This document shows, piece after piece, positions 6,729 to 16,800 of a stretch of 64,000 bases of DNA. Origin of the DNA: Streptomyces sp. 71268 (lineage in GTDB: Bacteria; Actinomycetota; Actinomycetes; Streptomycetales; Streptomycetaceae). The notes beneath the pieces were generated by a model. It was not told the DNA's origin. It saw only the letters and a list, made by a program, of their open reading frames with translations, and did no database searches. The DNA is taken from contig NZ_CP114200.1 of the NCBI RefSeq assembly GCF_029392895.1, forward strand, positions 7,384,501-7,448,500, given 5' to 3'. Each line of letters starts with the position of its first letter. The first letter of the stretch is position 1. The position numbers were made by a program, and so were the translations under genes.

Positions 6729-9590
6729 ATGGGCGTCATGGACCGACTGGGGGGTTCTGTGCGGGGGCGTGAGCGCTTTCCAACGCGGACCGGAACCGAC
6801 ACCGCGGGCCGCGCCCGGTGGTGGCCGGCTCGATGGCGTCCGAGCGTGCGGCTGAGCGCGTTGCGACCCGCGTCGCGCGGCAGCGGCGGCTCGCGGGCCG
6901 ACGGCGAACCGGCCGAGCGCTCCGACGCGTTCCGCGTCGCCGCCCTGACCCTCGCCCTGCTGCTCGCCGTGAGCGTCGTCCCGGGCGTCGCCGTCGACCG
7001 CGGATCACCCGCCCCGGAGGGCGTCACACCGGCTGTCGTAGAGCGGTCCCTTGACCCGGGGGAGTCGACCGAGGTGGTCAAGGAGGTCCGGACGCCCGTC
7101 GTACCGCCCCGGCCGGACGTGGTGCTGCTCGTGGACGCCACGCTCAGCATGCAGGACACCCTCACCGACCTGCGGGACGACCTCGAAAAGATCACCACAG
7201 GGGTACGCGCGTCACAGCCTGACTCGCAGTTCGCGGTGGCCAGGTACGGCGATCAGACGGACGGGGAGCGGGTCTTCGAGGTCAAGCAGGCCCTCACGCA
7301 CGACCTGAAGGCCGTGACCACGGCGGTCAACGCCCTCAAGGCCGACCTGGGGCAGGGCAGCCCCGGCCCGGCCGAGGACTGGATCAACGCGCTGTGGCAG
7401 ATCGCCAACGGGGCCGACGGCAAGACGCGGTTCCGGGAAGACGCGAGCCCGGTCGTGGTCCTGGTCGGCGACGCGTCGAGCCACGACCCCAGCAAGGGGC
7501 ACACCCTGACCGACGCGACCAACGCCCTGGTGGACGCGGGCGTACGGGTGATCGGCGTCGACGTGGAGACGTACCTCGGCGACGGGTTGAACGGCAACGG
7601 CGACAACGGCAACGGCCCCGGCCAGAACGGCGAGCCGACCCATGAACCGAACCAGGCCACCAAGGTCATCCAGGCCACGAACGGCACCCTCTTCCAGGGC
7701 ATCGACGCGGACCAGGTGGCCGAGAAGATCACCGAGGGCCTGACCAACCTGCCCACCACCGTCAGCCACCAACCCGTCAACTGCGACCCCGCGCTCCGGG
7801 TACGCCTGGAGCCCGAGTCCCAGCAGGTCACGAGCGGCCAGGTGGCCACCTTCCGGGAGACCATCGAACTCGCCGAGGACGCCCCGCAGGGGGCGGCGGT
7901 GGAGTGCGGTGTCCAGTTCCTGTTGGACGGCAAGGTGCCGGACCCGGACAGCACGGTGCACGGCAACCTCTTCGACGACGCGTCGCAGGAGCCCGGCGAC
8001 GGAGACGCGCGTACGGGTCCGACGGACGGCCGCGGCGAGCGTGACACCGTCACGACCGTGACCGGCGGCACCATCGCCGGTACGCACGGAGGCCAGCACG
8101 GAACGCAGACGGGCGGCACGCTCGGCGGGGCACTCGGCGGCACCACCGCGACGTCGTGGGGCGGGCATCACGGGGGCCAGCACGGGGGCCACGAAGGTGG
8201 CCAACAGGGAGGCCAGCACGGTGGGCCGGGGGGTGACCCGGGCGGTCCTGGCGGACCCGGTGGTGATCCGGGTGGGCCCGGTGGTCCTGGTGGTGATCCG
8301 GGTGGTCCGGGTGGTCCTGGTGGTGACCCGGGTGGTCCGGGCGGTCCCGGCGGACCTGGTGGCGATCCGGGTGGTCCGGGTGGTCCTGGCGGTGACCCGG
8401 GTGGACCCGGTGGCGATCCGGGTGGGCCTGGCGATCCGGGTGGTCCCGGTGGTGACCCGGGTGGCCCCGGCGGCCCCGGCGGCGACCCAGGGGGTCCTGG
8501 TGGTGACCCCGGCGGTCCCGGCGGCGACCCGGGTGGCCCCGGCGGTGACGATGACGACCCGCCGCCCGCCCCCAACTACCGGCAACGCATCACCATCGCC
8601 GTCAACGACGTCACCGCGCCGGTGATCGTGGTGGACGACCGTACGGTGGACGCCACGGACGGCCGCGGCGCGCGGATCACCTTCCCGGCCACCGCCGTGG
8701 ACGAGGTGGACGGCCCGCTGCCCGTCACCTGCGACCCGCGCTCCGGTTCGCTGTTCCCCGTCGGCCGGACCACCGTGACCTGCACCGCGACCGACTCGGC
8801 GGCCAACGAGGGCACCGATACGGCCACCTTCACCGTACTGCCCGCACCCGTGCCGCCCGACCCACCGGACCCGCCGGACCAACCCGACCCACCGGACCCG
8901 TCCGACCCACCGCGTCCGCCCGACCCGCCCCGGCCGCCCAGCGCCGACGTCGCGGTCAGCGCGACCATCGCGCCCGCCCGGGCCTACCCGGGCCAGCGGA
9001 TCTCGGCCGGGTTCGTGATCACCAACGCCGGCCCCGACACCGCGCGCGACGTCGTCCTCGACACCACCTGGCCGCGCACCAGGGACGCGGACCGGCGCAC
9101 CCTGGCGCCCCCGACGGCCTGCACTCGCCGCGCGCCCTGCTCCATCGCACCCGGCGGGCGGCTCGTAGTGACCCAGAGGGCCGAGTACCGCGCGGCGGTC
9201 ACCGGTGACGTACGGGCGTCCGTACGCGGCTCGCTCGCCGATCCCGACCAGCGCGACAACACGGCCACGGCCCGCATCCGCGTCCTCCAGCCGAAGCTGA
9301 CCGTCACCCCGAAGGTCGGCACGCCCGGCGAGGTGGCGTTGGTGCGCGGCACGGACTTCCCGCCCGGCGCCGTGGTCTCGCTGTCCTGGAAGCCGGGCAT
9401 CACACCCGCCCGCTCCTCCGTACGCGTCAGCCCGGACGGCACCTTCACCGTGCAGATGCTCGTACTCCGCAAGGACCACCTCGGCCCGCGCGAGCTGCGC
9501 GCCGACGTACGCGGGCTCGATCGACTGACGAAACCGTTCCTGGTGGTCCAACGCAACCTGCAACCACCGGACTTCGCGGGCCGCAGTTGA
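6729..9590 (+). CDS. VWA-HYR-DUF11 surface protein of the CIS locus
   Basis: About 953 aa; the start is uncertain (ATG 6729, ATG 6738, or GTG 6759 behind GGGGGG). A long basic N-region leads to a hydrophobic segment (LTLALLLAVSVVPGVAV) that should act as signal or anchor. A von Willebrand A domain follows, with the MIDAS-like DATLSMQD at about 136, a variant of DxSxS. Next is a Gly/His/Gln-rich stretch, a collagen-like GGPGGDP repeat (about 497-605), an HYR-type domain (VTCDPRSGSLFPVGRTTVTC), a Pro-Asp linker, and a DUF11-like domain (SADVAVSATIAPARAYPGQ) plus a final beta domain. These modules bind proteins outside the cell. Placed between the LuxR and DUF4255 genes, it is probably an accessory CIS protein; its role is unknown. 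Confidence 0.75.
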   Translation: MGVMDRLGGSVRGRERFPTRTGTDTAGRARWWPARWRPSVRLSALRPASRGSGGSRADGEPAERSDAFRVAALTLALLLAVSVVPGVAVDRGSPAPEGVTPAVVERSLDPGESTEVVKEVRTPVVPPRPDVVLLVDATLSMQDTLTDLRDDLEKITTGVRASQPDSQFAVARYGDQTDGERVFEVKQALTHDLKAVTTAVNALKADLGQGSPGPAEDWINALWQIANGADGKTRFREDASPVVVLVGDASSHDPSKGHTLTDATNALVDAGVRVIGVDVETYLGDGLNGNGDNGNGPGQNGEPTHEPNQATKVIQATNGTLFQGIDADQVAEKITEGLTNLPTTVSHQPVNCDPALRVRLEPESQQVTSGQVATFRETIELAEDAPQGAAVECGVQFLLDGKVPDPDSTVHGNLFDDASQEPGDGDARTGPTDGRGERDTVTTVTGGTIAGTHGGQHGTQTGGTLGGALGGTTATSWGGHHGGQHGGHEGGQQGGQHGGPGGDPGGPGGPGGDPGGPGGPGGDPGGPGGPGGDPGGPGGPGGPGGDPGGPGGPGGDPGGPGGDPGGPGDPGGPGGDPGGPGGPGGDPGGPGGDPGGPGGDPGGPGGDDDDPPPAPNYRQRITIAVNDVTAPVIVVDDRTVDATDGRGARITFPATAVDEVDGPLPVTCDPRSGSLFPVGRTTVTCTATDSAANEGTDTATFTVLPAPVPPDPPDPPDQPDPPDPSDPPRPPDPPRPPSADVAVSATIAPARAYPGQRISAGFVITNAGPDTARDVVLDTTWPRTRDADRRTLAPPTACTRRAPCSIAPGGRLVVTQRAEYRAAVTGDVRASVRGSLADPDQRDNTATARIRVLQPKLTVTPKVGTPGEVALVRGTDFPPGAVVSLSWKPGITPARSSVRVSPDGTFTVQMLVLRKDHLGPRELRADVRGLDRLTKPFLVVQRNLQPPDFAGRS
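8220..8545 (+). repeat. In-frame Gly-Pro-Asp tandem repeat
   Basis: Over 300 bp of tandem 9- to 21-nt units encode GGPGGDPGGPGG-type repeats inside the VWA protein. It forms a flexible or collagen-like stalk and is expected to vary in copy number by slippage. It is coding and not a CRISPR array. Confidence 0.9.
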
Positions 9591-9677
9591 CGTGGCCGCA
9601 GCCGGTGAGCGCGGCCGATCCGTCGGTCGACGTACGGGAACGGAACGGGACGGACGACGACGGAGGGAGACGGGTCG

Positions 9678-10460
9678 GTGATCCACGAGGTCGACGAGGT
9701 GCTGCGGACGCTGTTCCGTACGGACGTTCTGGAGGGGGCCCAGATCGCCGTCGTCTTCGACGCGCCCACCCGCGAGTGGGCGGCCAAGGTCAACGCCCCG
9801 ACGATCAACCTGTACCTGTACGACATCCGGGAGGACATGCGGCTGCGGGAGCGCGGGTTGCACAACGAGTACGACGCGCGCGGCGTGGTCGTGGCCCGCC
9901 GCCGCCCGCCACGCTTCTTCAAGCTCTCGTACCTGATCACCGCCTGGACCAAGCGCCCCGAGGACGAACACCGGTTGCTCTCCTCACTCCTGGCCTGCCT
10001 GCTACGCCACGAGTCCCTGCCGAGCGAACGGCTGACCGGCGCGCTCGCCGACATCGGTGTCGCCGTCCCCATGACGGTCGCCCTGCCACCGCCCGAGGAC
10101 CGCTCGTTCGCCGACGTGTGGAGCGCCCTCGGCGGCGAGCTGAAACCCTCGCTCGACCTGGTCGTCAGCGTCCCGGTCACGGAGTCCCCGGTCTACCCGG
10201 TGGGCCCACCCGTCACGGACGAGGGGCTGCGGCTCGGCTTCACGGATCACGACCCACAGGACCCGGCGGCCGGCACCCCGGCGCGCGAACGCACGCCGGG
10301 CGGCGCCGAGTTGCCGATCTACGGCCGCCAGCCGGGCCGCCCAGACCCGGCCGCTCGGGAACCTGGCACGGGTGAGCCCGGCGTGGGCACCAGCCCCGGC
10401 GCCGGGCGCCGCCGCCAGGCCGGGATCGGCCGCCGGATCTCGGAAGAACGGCGCGGATGA
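9678..10460 (+). CDS. DUF4255 protein (CIS tail cap/terminator)
   Basis: A 260-aa protein; GTG 9678 lies after GGAGGGAGA. Residues 1-190 form the DUF4255 domain: an N-terminal IHEVDEVLRTLF helix, INLYLYDIRED, and FKLSYLITAWTKRPEDEHRLLSSLL, all typical of the family. DUF4255 proteins are the Afp16-like terminators that cap the tube and sheath in phage-tail-like particles. The C-terminal 70 residues are disordered, Pro/Arg-rich, and ending in basic residues. Its stop overlaps the next start as ATGA, so it is translationally coupled to the ATPase. The assignment to the family is strong; the detailed role is by homology. Confidence 0.9.
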   Translation: MIHEVDEVLRTLFRTDVLEGAQIAVVFDAPTREWAAKVNAPTINLYLYDIREDMRLRERGLHNEYDARGVVVARRRPPRFFKLSYLITAWTKRPEDEHRLLSSLLACLLRHESLPSERLTGALADIGVAVPMTVALPPPEDRSFADVWSALGGELKPSLDLVVSVPVTESPVYPVGPPVTDEGLRLGFTDHDPQDPAAGTPARERTPGGAELPIYGRQPGRPDPAAREPGTGEPGVGTSPGAGRRRQAGIGRRISEERRG

Positions 10461-12626
10461 GCGAGGACGCCACGCACCTGGCCCACCACGACCTGAGCCT
10501 GCGCCACCTGCTGGCCAGGGCCGCCCTCGTCGAGGAGCGCGTACGCCGCGCCGTGGACGCCCGCCAGGCCACCGACCCGAACCCGGACGACGCGTTCCGT
10601 GGCCTCTACCTGGACGACCAGACCGTACGTCGCCTCCTGGACGAGGGCCGCACGACCGCCGGCCCCGACGCGACGGACGCGGACCAACTGGCGGCGGCGG
10701 AGGCATGGGCGGACCAGGCGGAAGCGCTCGGGGCCGGGCCGGGGGAGCCCGGGGAGTTGGGGCGGCTCCAGAAGAGGGTGGAGGTCACCACGGGCCCCAC
10801 CCGCCTCCGCGCCCTCACCCGCGAGTTCGGCCTCACCCCACTCGACGTGGAGATCCTCCTCATCGCGCTCGTACCCGACCTGGACGACCGCTTCGAGCAG
10901 TTCTACGCGTACCTGAACGACGACGTGACCCGCCAACGCCCCTCGGCCGGCATCGCGCTCGGCCTGTGCGGCGTGTCGGCGGCCGACGCGCAGGCACGGG
11001 GCCGCCTGCACCCCGCCGCACCGCTACGCGCCGGCGGGCTACTGCTGGTCGATGAGCCCGAACGCCCTTTCCTGGCTCGCGCGTTGCGCGTTCCCGACCG
11101 GGTGACGGCGCACCTGCTGGGCCACGCCACCCCCGATCCCCGGGTGGCCGACGTCCTCGCGCCGTGGCACGGCGACCCGGGCACGAGCGGGCGGCACACG
11201 CCCGGCACGGGCGACCCGGCACCGTTGGCGCGGGCCATCGCCAGCGGCGTCGGGCTGACCTACGTACGCGAGGAACAGGGCGGCGCCGGCACGGCCCTCG
11301 CCGCGGCGGCGCTCTCCCACGCGGGCCGGTCGGTCATCGGCGTGGACCTGGAACGGCTGGCCGCCGACCCACACCCGACGGACGCCGTACGCACCCTCGT
11401 CCGCGAGGCCCGCCTCACCGGCGCCGGCCTGGTCGGCGCCCCCATCGACCCGCTGACCAGGGAGAAGCCGGAGGTGATCCGCCTCGTCGCGGAGGCGGAC
11501 CTGCCCGTGATCCTGGTCGGCCGCGCCCCCTGGGACGCCACCTGGTCCGCCCGCCCACCCCTCCTGCTGCCCGCCCCCCCGCGTCGGCCCCGAGGCCCGC
11601 GCGGCCCTGTGGCAACAGGCCCACTCGGCACCGCTGGCCGCCGACCTGGACCTCACCCGCGTCCTGTCCCCCTTCCTCCTCACCCCGGCCCAGGTGGCCC
11701 AGGCGGCCCGCAGCGCGGCGCAGGTGGCCACCCTCAACGGCGGCGAGGTCCAGGCCGAGGACGTACGCGCCGGCGCCCGCGCCCAGAACGCCGCCGGCCT
11801 CGACCGCCTGGCCCGCCGCATCGAACCCGCCGTCACCTGGGACGACCTGGTCCTCCCCGCCGACCCCCTGGCCCAACTCCGCGAACTCGCCGCCCGCGCC
11901 CGCCACCGCGACCGCGTCCTGGGCGAATGGGGCATGCGCCCCGGCGGCGGCCGTGGCCGCGGCGTGGCGGCCCTGTTCGCGGGTGACTCGGGTACGGGCA
12001 AGACGATGTCGGCCGAGGTCATCGCGGCAGACCTGGGCCTCGACCTCTACACGGTCGACCTGGCCACGGTCATCGACAAGTACGTCGGCGAGACCGAGAA
12101 GAACCTGGAGAAGATCTTCTCCGAGGCCACCGGCATCAACGGCGTCCTCCTCTTCGACGAGGCCGACGCGATCTTCGGCAAACGCTCGGAGGTCAAGGAC
12201 GCCCACGACCGCTACGCCAACGTCGAAAGCGCCTACCTCCTCCAACGCATGGAGTCCTTCGACGGCCTGGCCATCCTCTCCACCAACCTCCGGGCCAACC
12301 TGGACGACGCGTTCACGCGCCGCCTGGACCTGGTGGTCGACTTCCCCATGCCGGACGCGGAGCAGCGGCGTGTGCTGTGGGAGCGGTGCCTTGGGCCGCT
12401 GCTGCCGCGAGCGGACGGCCTGGACCTCGACTTCTGCGCGGAGTCCTTCGAACTGGCGGGCGGCAACATCCGCTCGGTCGCGGTGACTGCGGCCTACCTG
12501 GCGGCGGAGTCCGGCGGGCCGGTGCGTATGGAGGACCTGATCCACGCGGTACAGCGCGAATACCAGAAGCTGGGCCGGCTGACGCTGGCTTCGGAGTTCG
12601 GGGAGTATGTGGGGTTGTTGGTGTGA
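10457..12626 (+). CDS. CIS AAA+ ATPase (Afp15-like), interrupted by a one-base frameshift
   Basis: Read as one gene, this encodes about 722 aa: an N-terminal alpha-helical region, a degenerate ATPase-like middle, and a C-terminal AAA+ domain with Walker A GDSGTGKT (about 509-516), Walker B VLLFDEADAIFG (about 564) and the RRLD arginine region. Such ATPases are conserved in eCIS-type clusters and act in particle assembly. As given, the first frame runs into nonsense after PPLLLPAP at a 7-C run (11574-11580); removing one C restores LPAPRVGPEARAALWQQAH and joins the second frame, which is open from about 11581 to 12626. Both halves look intact, so a sequencing indel or a very recent mutation is likely. 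If real, it would separate the ATP-binding domain from the N-terminal part. Confidence 0.85.
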
Positions 12627-12648
12627 GGGGTGGCTTGAGAGTGCTGGG

Positions 12649-12954
12649 TTAGACCTTGGTGATGGTGACGGGCGGGCCGGGCGGGGTGCGGCTCAAGCTC
12701 GCGATATCCGCGTCGCCGAACATTTTGGCCTCGGCTGCTCGAATCTCCTCGGCGGTCAGCGGCCCGTGGGTCTTCTCGTTAGCCGAGATCATCTCGGCTA
12801 GACCCTCGCGTTCGGTCTGGGACTGCATAGTGGTCTCACCGTATGCGGGCACCGAGCGCTTGTCGACGCGGGCGTGCACCGCGTCGACAATGTCTTCGTG
12901 TACGGAGACGGGCGTCGTGAGCCGCTCACTGGAGACGTAGGAATGAGTGGGCAT
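12649..12954 (-). CDS. Orphan antitoxin-like protein
   Basis: A 101-aa acidic protein. The layout (SVHEDIVDAVHARVDKRSVPAYG, then ERE-rich helix AEMISANEKTHGPLTAEEIRAAEAKMFG) matches the VapB-like/ribbon-helix-helix antitoxins common in streptomycetes: a beta strand plus helix for DNA binding, then a GP-T-EEI toxin-wrapping region. In a normal pair, the PIN-domain toxin would follow on the same strand, but the next sequence is the convergent end of the ATPase gene. So the toxin is missing. It borders the lower-GC segment that begins at about 12955. Family call is from motif pattern only. Confidence 0.6.
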   Translation of the reverse strand: MPTHSYVSSERLTTPVSVHEDIVDAVHARVDKRSVPAYGETTMQSQTEREGLAEMISANEKTHGPLTAEEIRAAEAKMFGDADIASLSRTPPGPPVTITKV

Positions 12955-13247
12955 ACTTCACCCTAGCAAAAAGCTCACGAAAGTAGGCGAGTGGCGTGTG
13001 GTGCTGGTAGGGACACCGTGCCAGAATAAACCGCAAGCATGGGCGGAGGGCGTAGCCAGTAACGCTTACGCCGGCTTCTCGGAGCTTCGCTCGGTCGCGG
13101 TAGTTGAGGCGCATGAGGTGAGGGCGAATTCTGGAGATTATATCTCGTGTTGAATACTGAGCTAGTCAGAGTTCCGCACGGGGCGATATGCACAACCGAA
13201 GACCACTGACCCGCAGGGAGCGACTGATTCCGCACTTCTCTGCGATA
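12955..13247. other. Gap without a supported gene, lower GC
   Basis: Nearly 300 bp between the antitoxin-like gene and the putative immunity gene. The GC content is clearly below the chromosomal background. Short frames exist on the minus strand but lack a convincing composition or ribosome site. It probably holds the antitoxin promoter and the 3' end of the immunity transcript. Confidence 0.4.
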
Positions 13248-13814
13248 TTATGGGAAATTTGCGAGTGATGTCGCAGCCAGGTTGCGAACTTGGTCATCGG
13301 GGTCACTCCGAGAAACAGCCTCAACTATTTCCCTGAGGTCGCTCCAAGGAGTGTACATCGAGGCGATAGCTGCAGCCTTCCTCACGTCGGAGCTTTGAGA
13401 ACTGAACCCGCTCTTCACTGCTTCAGAGATGCCTGTGGAGTATTCACCCGCTACTGCCGCCACCAGCATCAGGGCGAGCACTTTACCGTTCCAGTCTGGC
13501 TCGGAGTGGTAGAGGTCTAACAGCTCTTGAGGTTCGATCGTTTCGAACCTCTCTGAGATTGACCGTGCAACCTCCCTGAGATCGCCCTCACGTGTGCCCT
13601 TTATCGAATCACTCTCGATTGACAAGTAAATCAGGTCAAGTACCTCGTCCTCAATCAGGTGTATGCCGACACCTGTCGGTGATGCCCAGGTGAGCTCCGC
13701 AGGTTCTGACTCCGTTGCGGGGTAGCTTCCGTGGAAAATCCACTGTTTCTGCTCAGCAAAATTGGCCAGTTCTTGTGGGTCGATCTCATCTCGGAAGACC
13801 ATATTCAGGCGCAT
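13248..13814 (-). CDS. Putative immunity protein for the adjacent CIS-linked toxin
   Basis: A 188-aa soluble protein; ATG 13814 follows AAAAGGG. The first 100 residues are mixed alpha/beta and acidic; the rest looks like HEAT-type helical repeats (VLALMLVAAVAGEYSTGI, DVRKAAAIASMYTPWSDLREIV, DDQVRNLAATSLANF). No family is recognised with certainty. It lies 60 bp behind the toxin-like gene on the same strand and shares its low GC, unlike the surrounding genome. Small acidic HEAT-like proteins right after polymorphic toxins are often immunity proteins, so that role is inferred here from position and composition. Confidence 0.75.
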   Translation of the reverse strand: MRLNMVFRDEIDPQELANFAEQKQWIFHGSYPATESEPAELTWASPTGVGIHLIEDEVLDLIYLSIESDSIKGTREGDLREVARSISERFETIEPQELLDLYHSEPDWNGKVLALMLVAAVAGEYSTGISEAVKSGFSSQSSDVRKAAAIASMYTPWSDLREIVEAVSRSDPDDQVRNLAATSLANFP

Positions 13815-13874
13815 GAATACCCTTTTGGTAGTAGCGGTCGAATGGTCAGCCTTTCGAATACATTGTCTTAATTT

Positions 13875-16800
13875 TCAACTATTCGTGCGCTCGAGTAATT
13901 CGCGTACCCCGACCTTGAGCATCCTAAACTCGTTTTCGATCTGCTCTGGGTCGGCTCCCGACAATTTGGCCTCTGCGTAGCGTTCAACTTGCTCGGCCAA
14001 TGGATTAACGCTGTACCCGTCCGCCACGAGTATATTGCCTGACATGAGGAAGTTTTCGCTCATTATATGGGAATTTTCTGCGCGCGGAGACGTCTTTATC
14101 ATCTCGATAAGGACGATGCCGAGGCGCTCTTCGCGCTTCTTCTGTTGATCTGGGTCTTGCGCAAGAGGTGCCATTATATTCATTTGTCCATCCATTTCGA
14201 GGATCGGATCCAGTCCCGTCACAACCCTAGATTGCACTAGGGCGTTGCGAATCGCCGTCGCACTTGGCACGCCGTGCATTCGACCTGTTTCTACCGATTG
14301 GATAAGCCTGTGATTCCTTCTCATCGCACGAATGAAAACTTCAAGAGCCTTCGCTGCGGTTTTAGTGCGCGGGTTTCCTCGACCGCGCAGTTCTGTTTCT
14401 TTGAATTCCGATGAACTCAAGTTCGCGGCAATTTCTTGATCGTCGAGAGGGTTGCCGTATGCCTTTTTTGATTTCAATCGCAAATCTTGAGCGGCGCTGA
14501 GGACGTCAATAACTTTTCCTTTCTTGTTCATCTTCTTCTTGGCGGCGTAAGCTCCAACGTTGTTAACCCTCCCGATTACACCAACAGAAGCGCTTCTCCG
14601 CTGGCTGTCGGGTGTGAATATCGAGACTCCCTTTTCGATTGCAAGAACTTTGACTCCGGGGCGAAAATACGCCATTACCATGCCTTTTTCGAAGGATGAT
14701 AATTCGGTTAGAGAATTGGGGCGGCCGTTGGACCAGCCGTGAATTGCCTTAGTCAGCGTCGGACCACGGCCTTCATCCAGGAGTAGATGTGCAAAATATT
14801 CGCGTTCGGCTTCTACGAGGGCGGGGAGAATCATTTGGGCTAGCTGCCGATCTTTTATGCTGATTTTGTTGATTGTGACTGATGGGTTGATCTTGGCTTC
14901 TATTGAGCCATCTCGCGCCATCGTGAGGCTGGTGAGCCGGTATTCTTTACGCCATGCGGAGAGCCTCCGTTCTAAGGCTGTGCGATGTTTTCCGGATCCT
15001 ACGTACTTAATGATCTTTGGAGTTAAGATGGCGGCAATGCGCTCTAGGCTGTCCCTTTTCTTTTGAGGGCTATCATCCTCGCGGGCATCTCTTCTGTGCC
15101 TCTCTTTTGCCTTATTGTTGTGTTCATTCTGATGCCGCTTTCTTCTAAGTCGCCCCCAAATCGCCCTCCCCTTCCGCGCGATCACCCCCACCAACTTGTC
15201 AAGCGCCCGCTTCACCGGCCTCCCCGCCGCCCGCAGCACGCTCTTCACCTTGTTGGCCAGCCCGCCAACCCCCACCAACGCGGCCAGGAACCCAATAAGC
15301 AGCGGAATGCTCGCCGCCAACGCGGCCTCGACCATCTTCGGAACCCCGGCACTGCCCCCACCCGCGATAGCGATCACCGCATCAAGGACCGCATTGACGA
15401 ACTCAACGATCTGCGCACCCTGATTAACGATGAACGTAATAATGTCGACGATGCCCTTGACCGCCCGCACAAAAGCCGAAGCCGGAGTCAGCAGCGATAT
15501 GATCCACGAAATGCCAGCGATAATGACCGTCGGCACCAGATAAGCCTTTAGGTCATCCAAAATCTTGGTCTTCAAGTCACCCGTATCGGCCTGGATCTCA
15601 TCCATAGCCCCGGCCGGGCCCTCGCGCGACAGCGCGCCCGCGACCGGCACCGACTGTTCGACCTTCTCCATCGCCTGCTCCGGCACGCCCTTGCCGACGA
15701 TGCGGGCGCGGAGGTTGTCCCAGGTGAGGCCGAGCATGGAGCCGACGAGCTGGATGATGCCCTTCATGTCGAACTGGGCCGGGATCTCGATGCCCTCCTT
15801 GGTGGCGGTGCCAAGGAGCCAGGCGACCAGGCCCTTCTTCAGGTGGTCGAGGATGTTGGAGGTGAAGAGGTTGAGGCCGGCGCCGACGGCCTTGACCAGG
15901 TTGCCCAGGAAGCCGATCGGGTCCTTGATGATCTTGCCGATGGCGGAGGCGGCCTTGGCGAGGATGCCCATCAGGAGGTTCTTCAGCTCCATGATGGTCT
16001 TGATCGCCCCGACGATCGCGTCCTTGGCCTTGGCGATCAGGCCCTTGTTGGCGTCCTGGAGCTTCTTGATCTCGTCGTCGACCTTGTTCAGGGCCTCCGT
16101 GTACTTCTGTGCCAGGGTCTGGACCAGTTCGTCGGACTTGTCGTTGACCTTGGTTTCCAGGTCCTCGAACTTTCCCTCGAAGTCCTTCGCCGCCTCCTGG
16201 CCGTACTTCTTCAGGTCCTCCGGTAGTTTGTCGACCTCGGCCTTGAGCTCCGAACGGCCCTGTTTGATGCGGGCCTTGGCCTTGCCGAGTTCGGTGCCGA
16301 TCGTGTCAGCGATGGAGGAGATGACGCCCTGCATCTTGGAGACGTAGAGCTTGCGCGACTCCTTGAAGATGTTCAGGCCCTCCTCCGGGAGGCCCTTGAA
16401 CTTGTCCTTGACCCAGCGGAGCTTGCCGCGGAAGCCCGAGTAGCGCTTGTCCTTGTACTTCTTCATGCGGCGCTTGTGGTCTTCGGTGAAGGCGTCCTTC
16501 GCCGCCTTCTCGCCCTTGGTGAACTGGTCGTCCACCTTCTTGTCCAAGCCTTCAAGCGTGGACTCGACGTCCTTCTTCGTCGCGTCGAAGACCTTCTGTA
16601 GCTTGGCGGTGACCTCTTCGCGCTTCTTCTCGTCCTTCGACTTCGTCTCGCCCTTGCCGCCGTCGACCTTCTGGCCCGCCTCGCTGCGCGTCGCGGTCAG
16701 TGAGGCCATCGCGCTCGCGCCGGCCGCCGCGGCGCCCGCCTTCGCGTCCGCCAGCTCCGCGTCCTCGGCCTGCCGGCCCTGCGGCCCGGCCTTCTTCGAG

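Noticed and set aside
8220..8545. Regular repeats suggestive of a CRISPR array
   Set aside because: Repeats are in frame, have no unique spacers, and encode GGPGGDP repeats of a real protein.
7212..9971. A 919-aa open frame on the minus strand opposite the VWA gene
   Set aside because: It mirrors the GC-biased codons of the real gene, has Arg/Val/Gly-rich nonsense composition, and no family-like motif.
12926..13235. Two short minus-strand frames in the low-GC gap
   Set aside because: Overlap the antitoxin-like gene or lack starts, with no protein-like composition.
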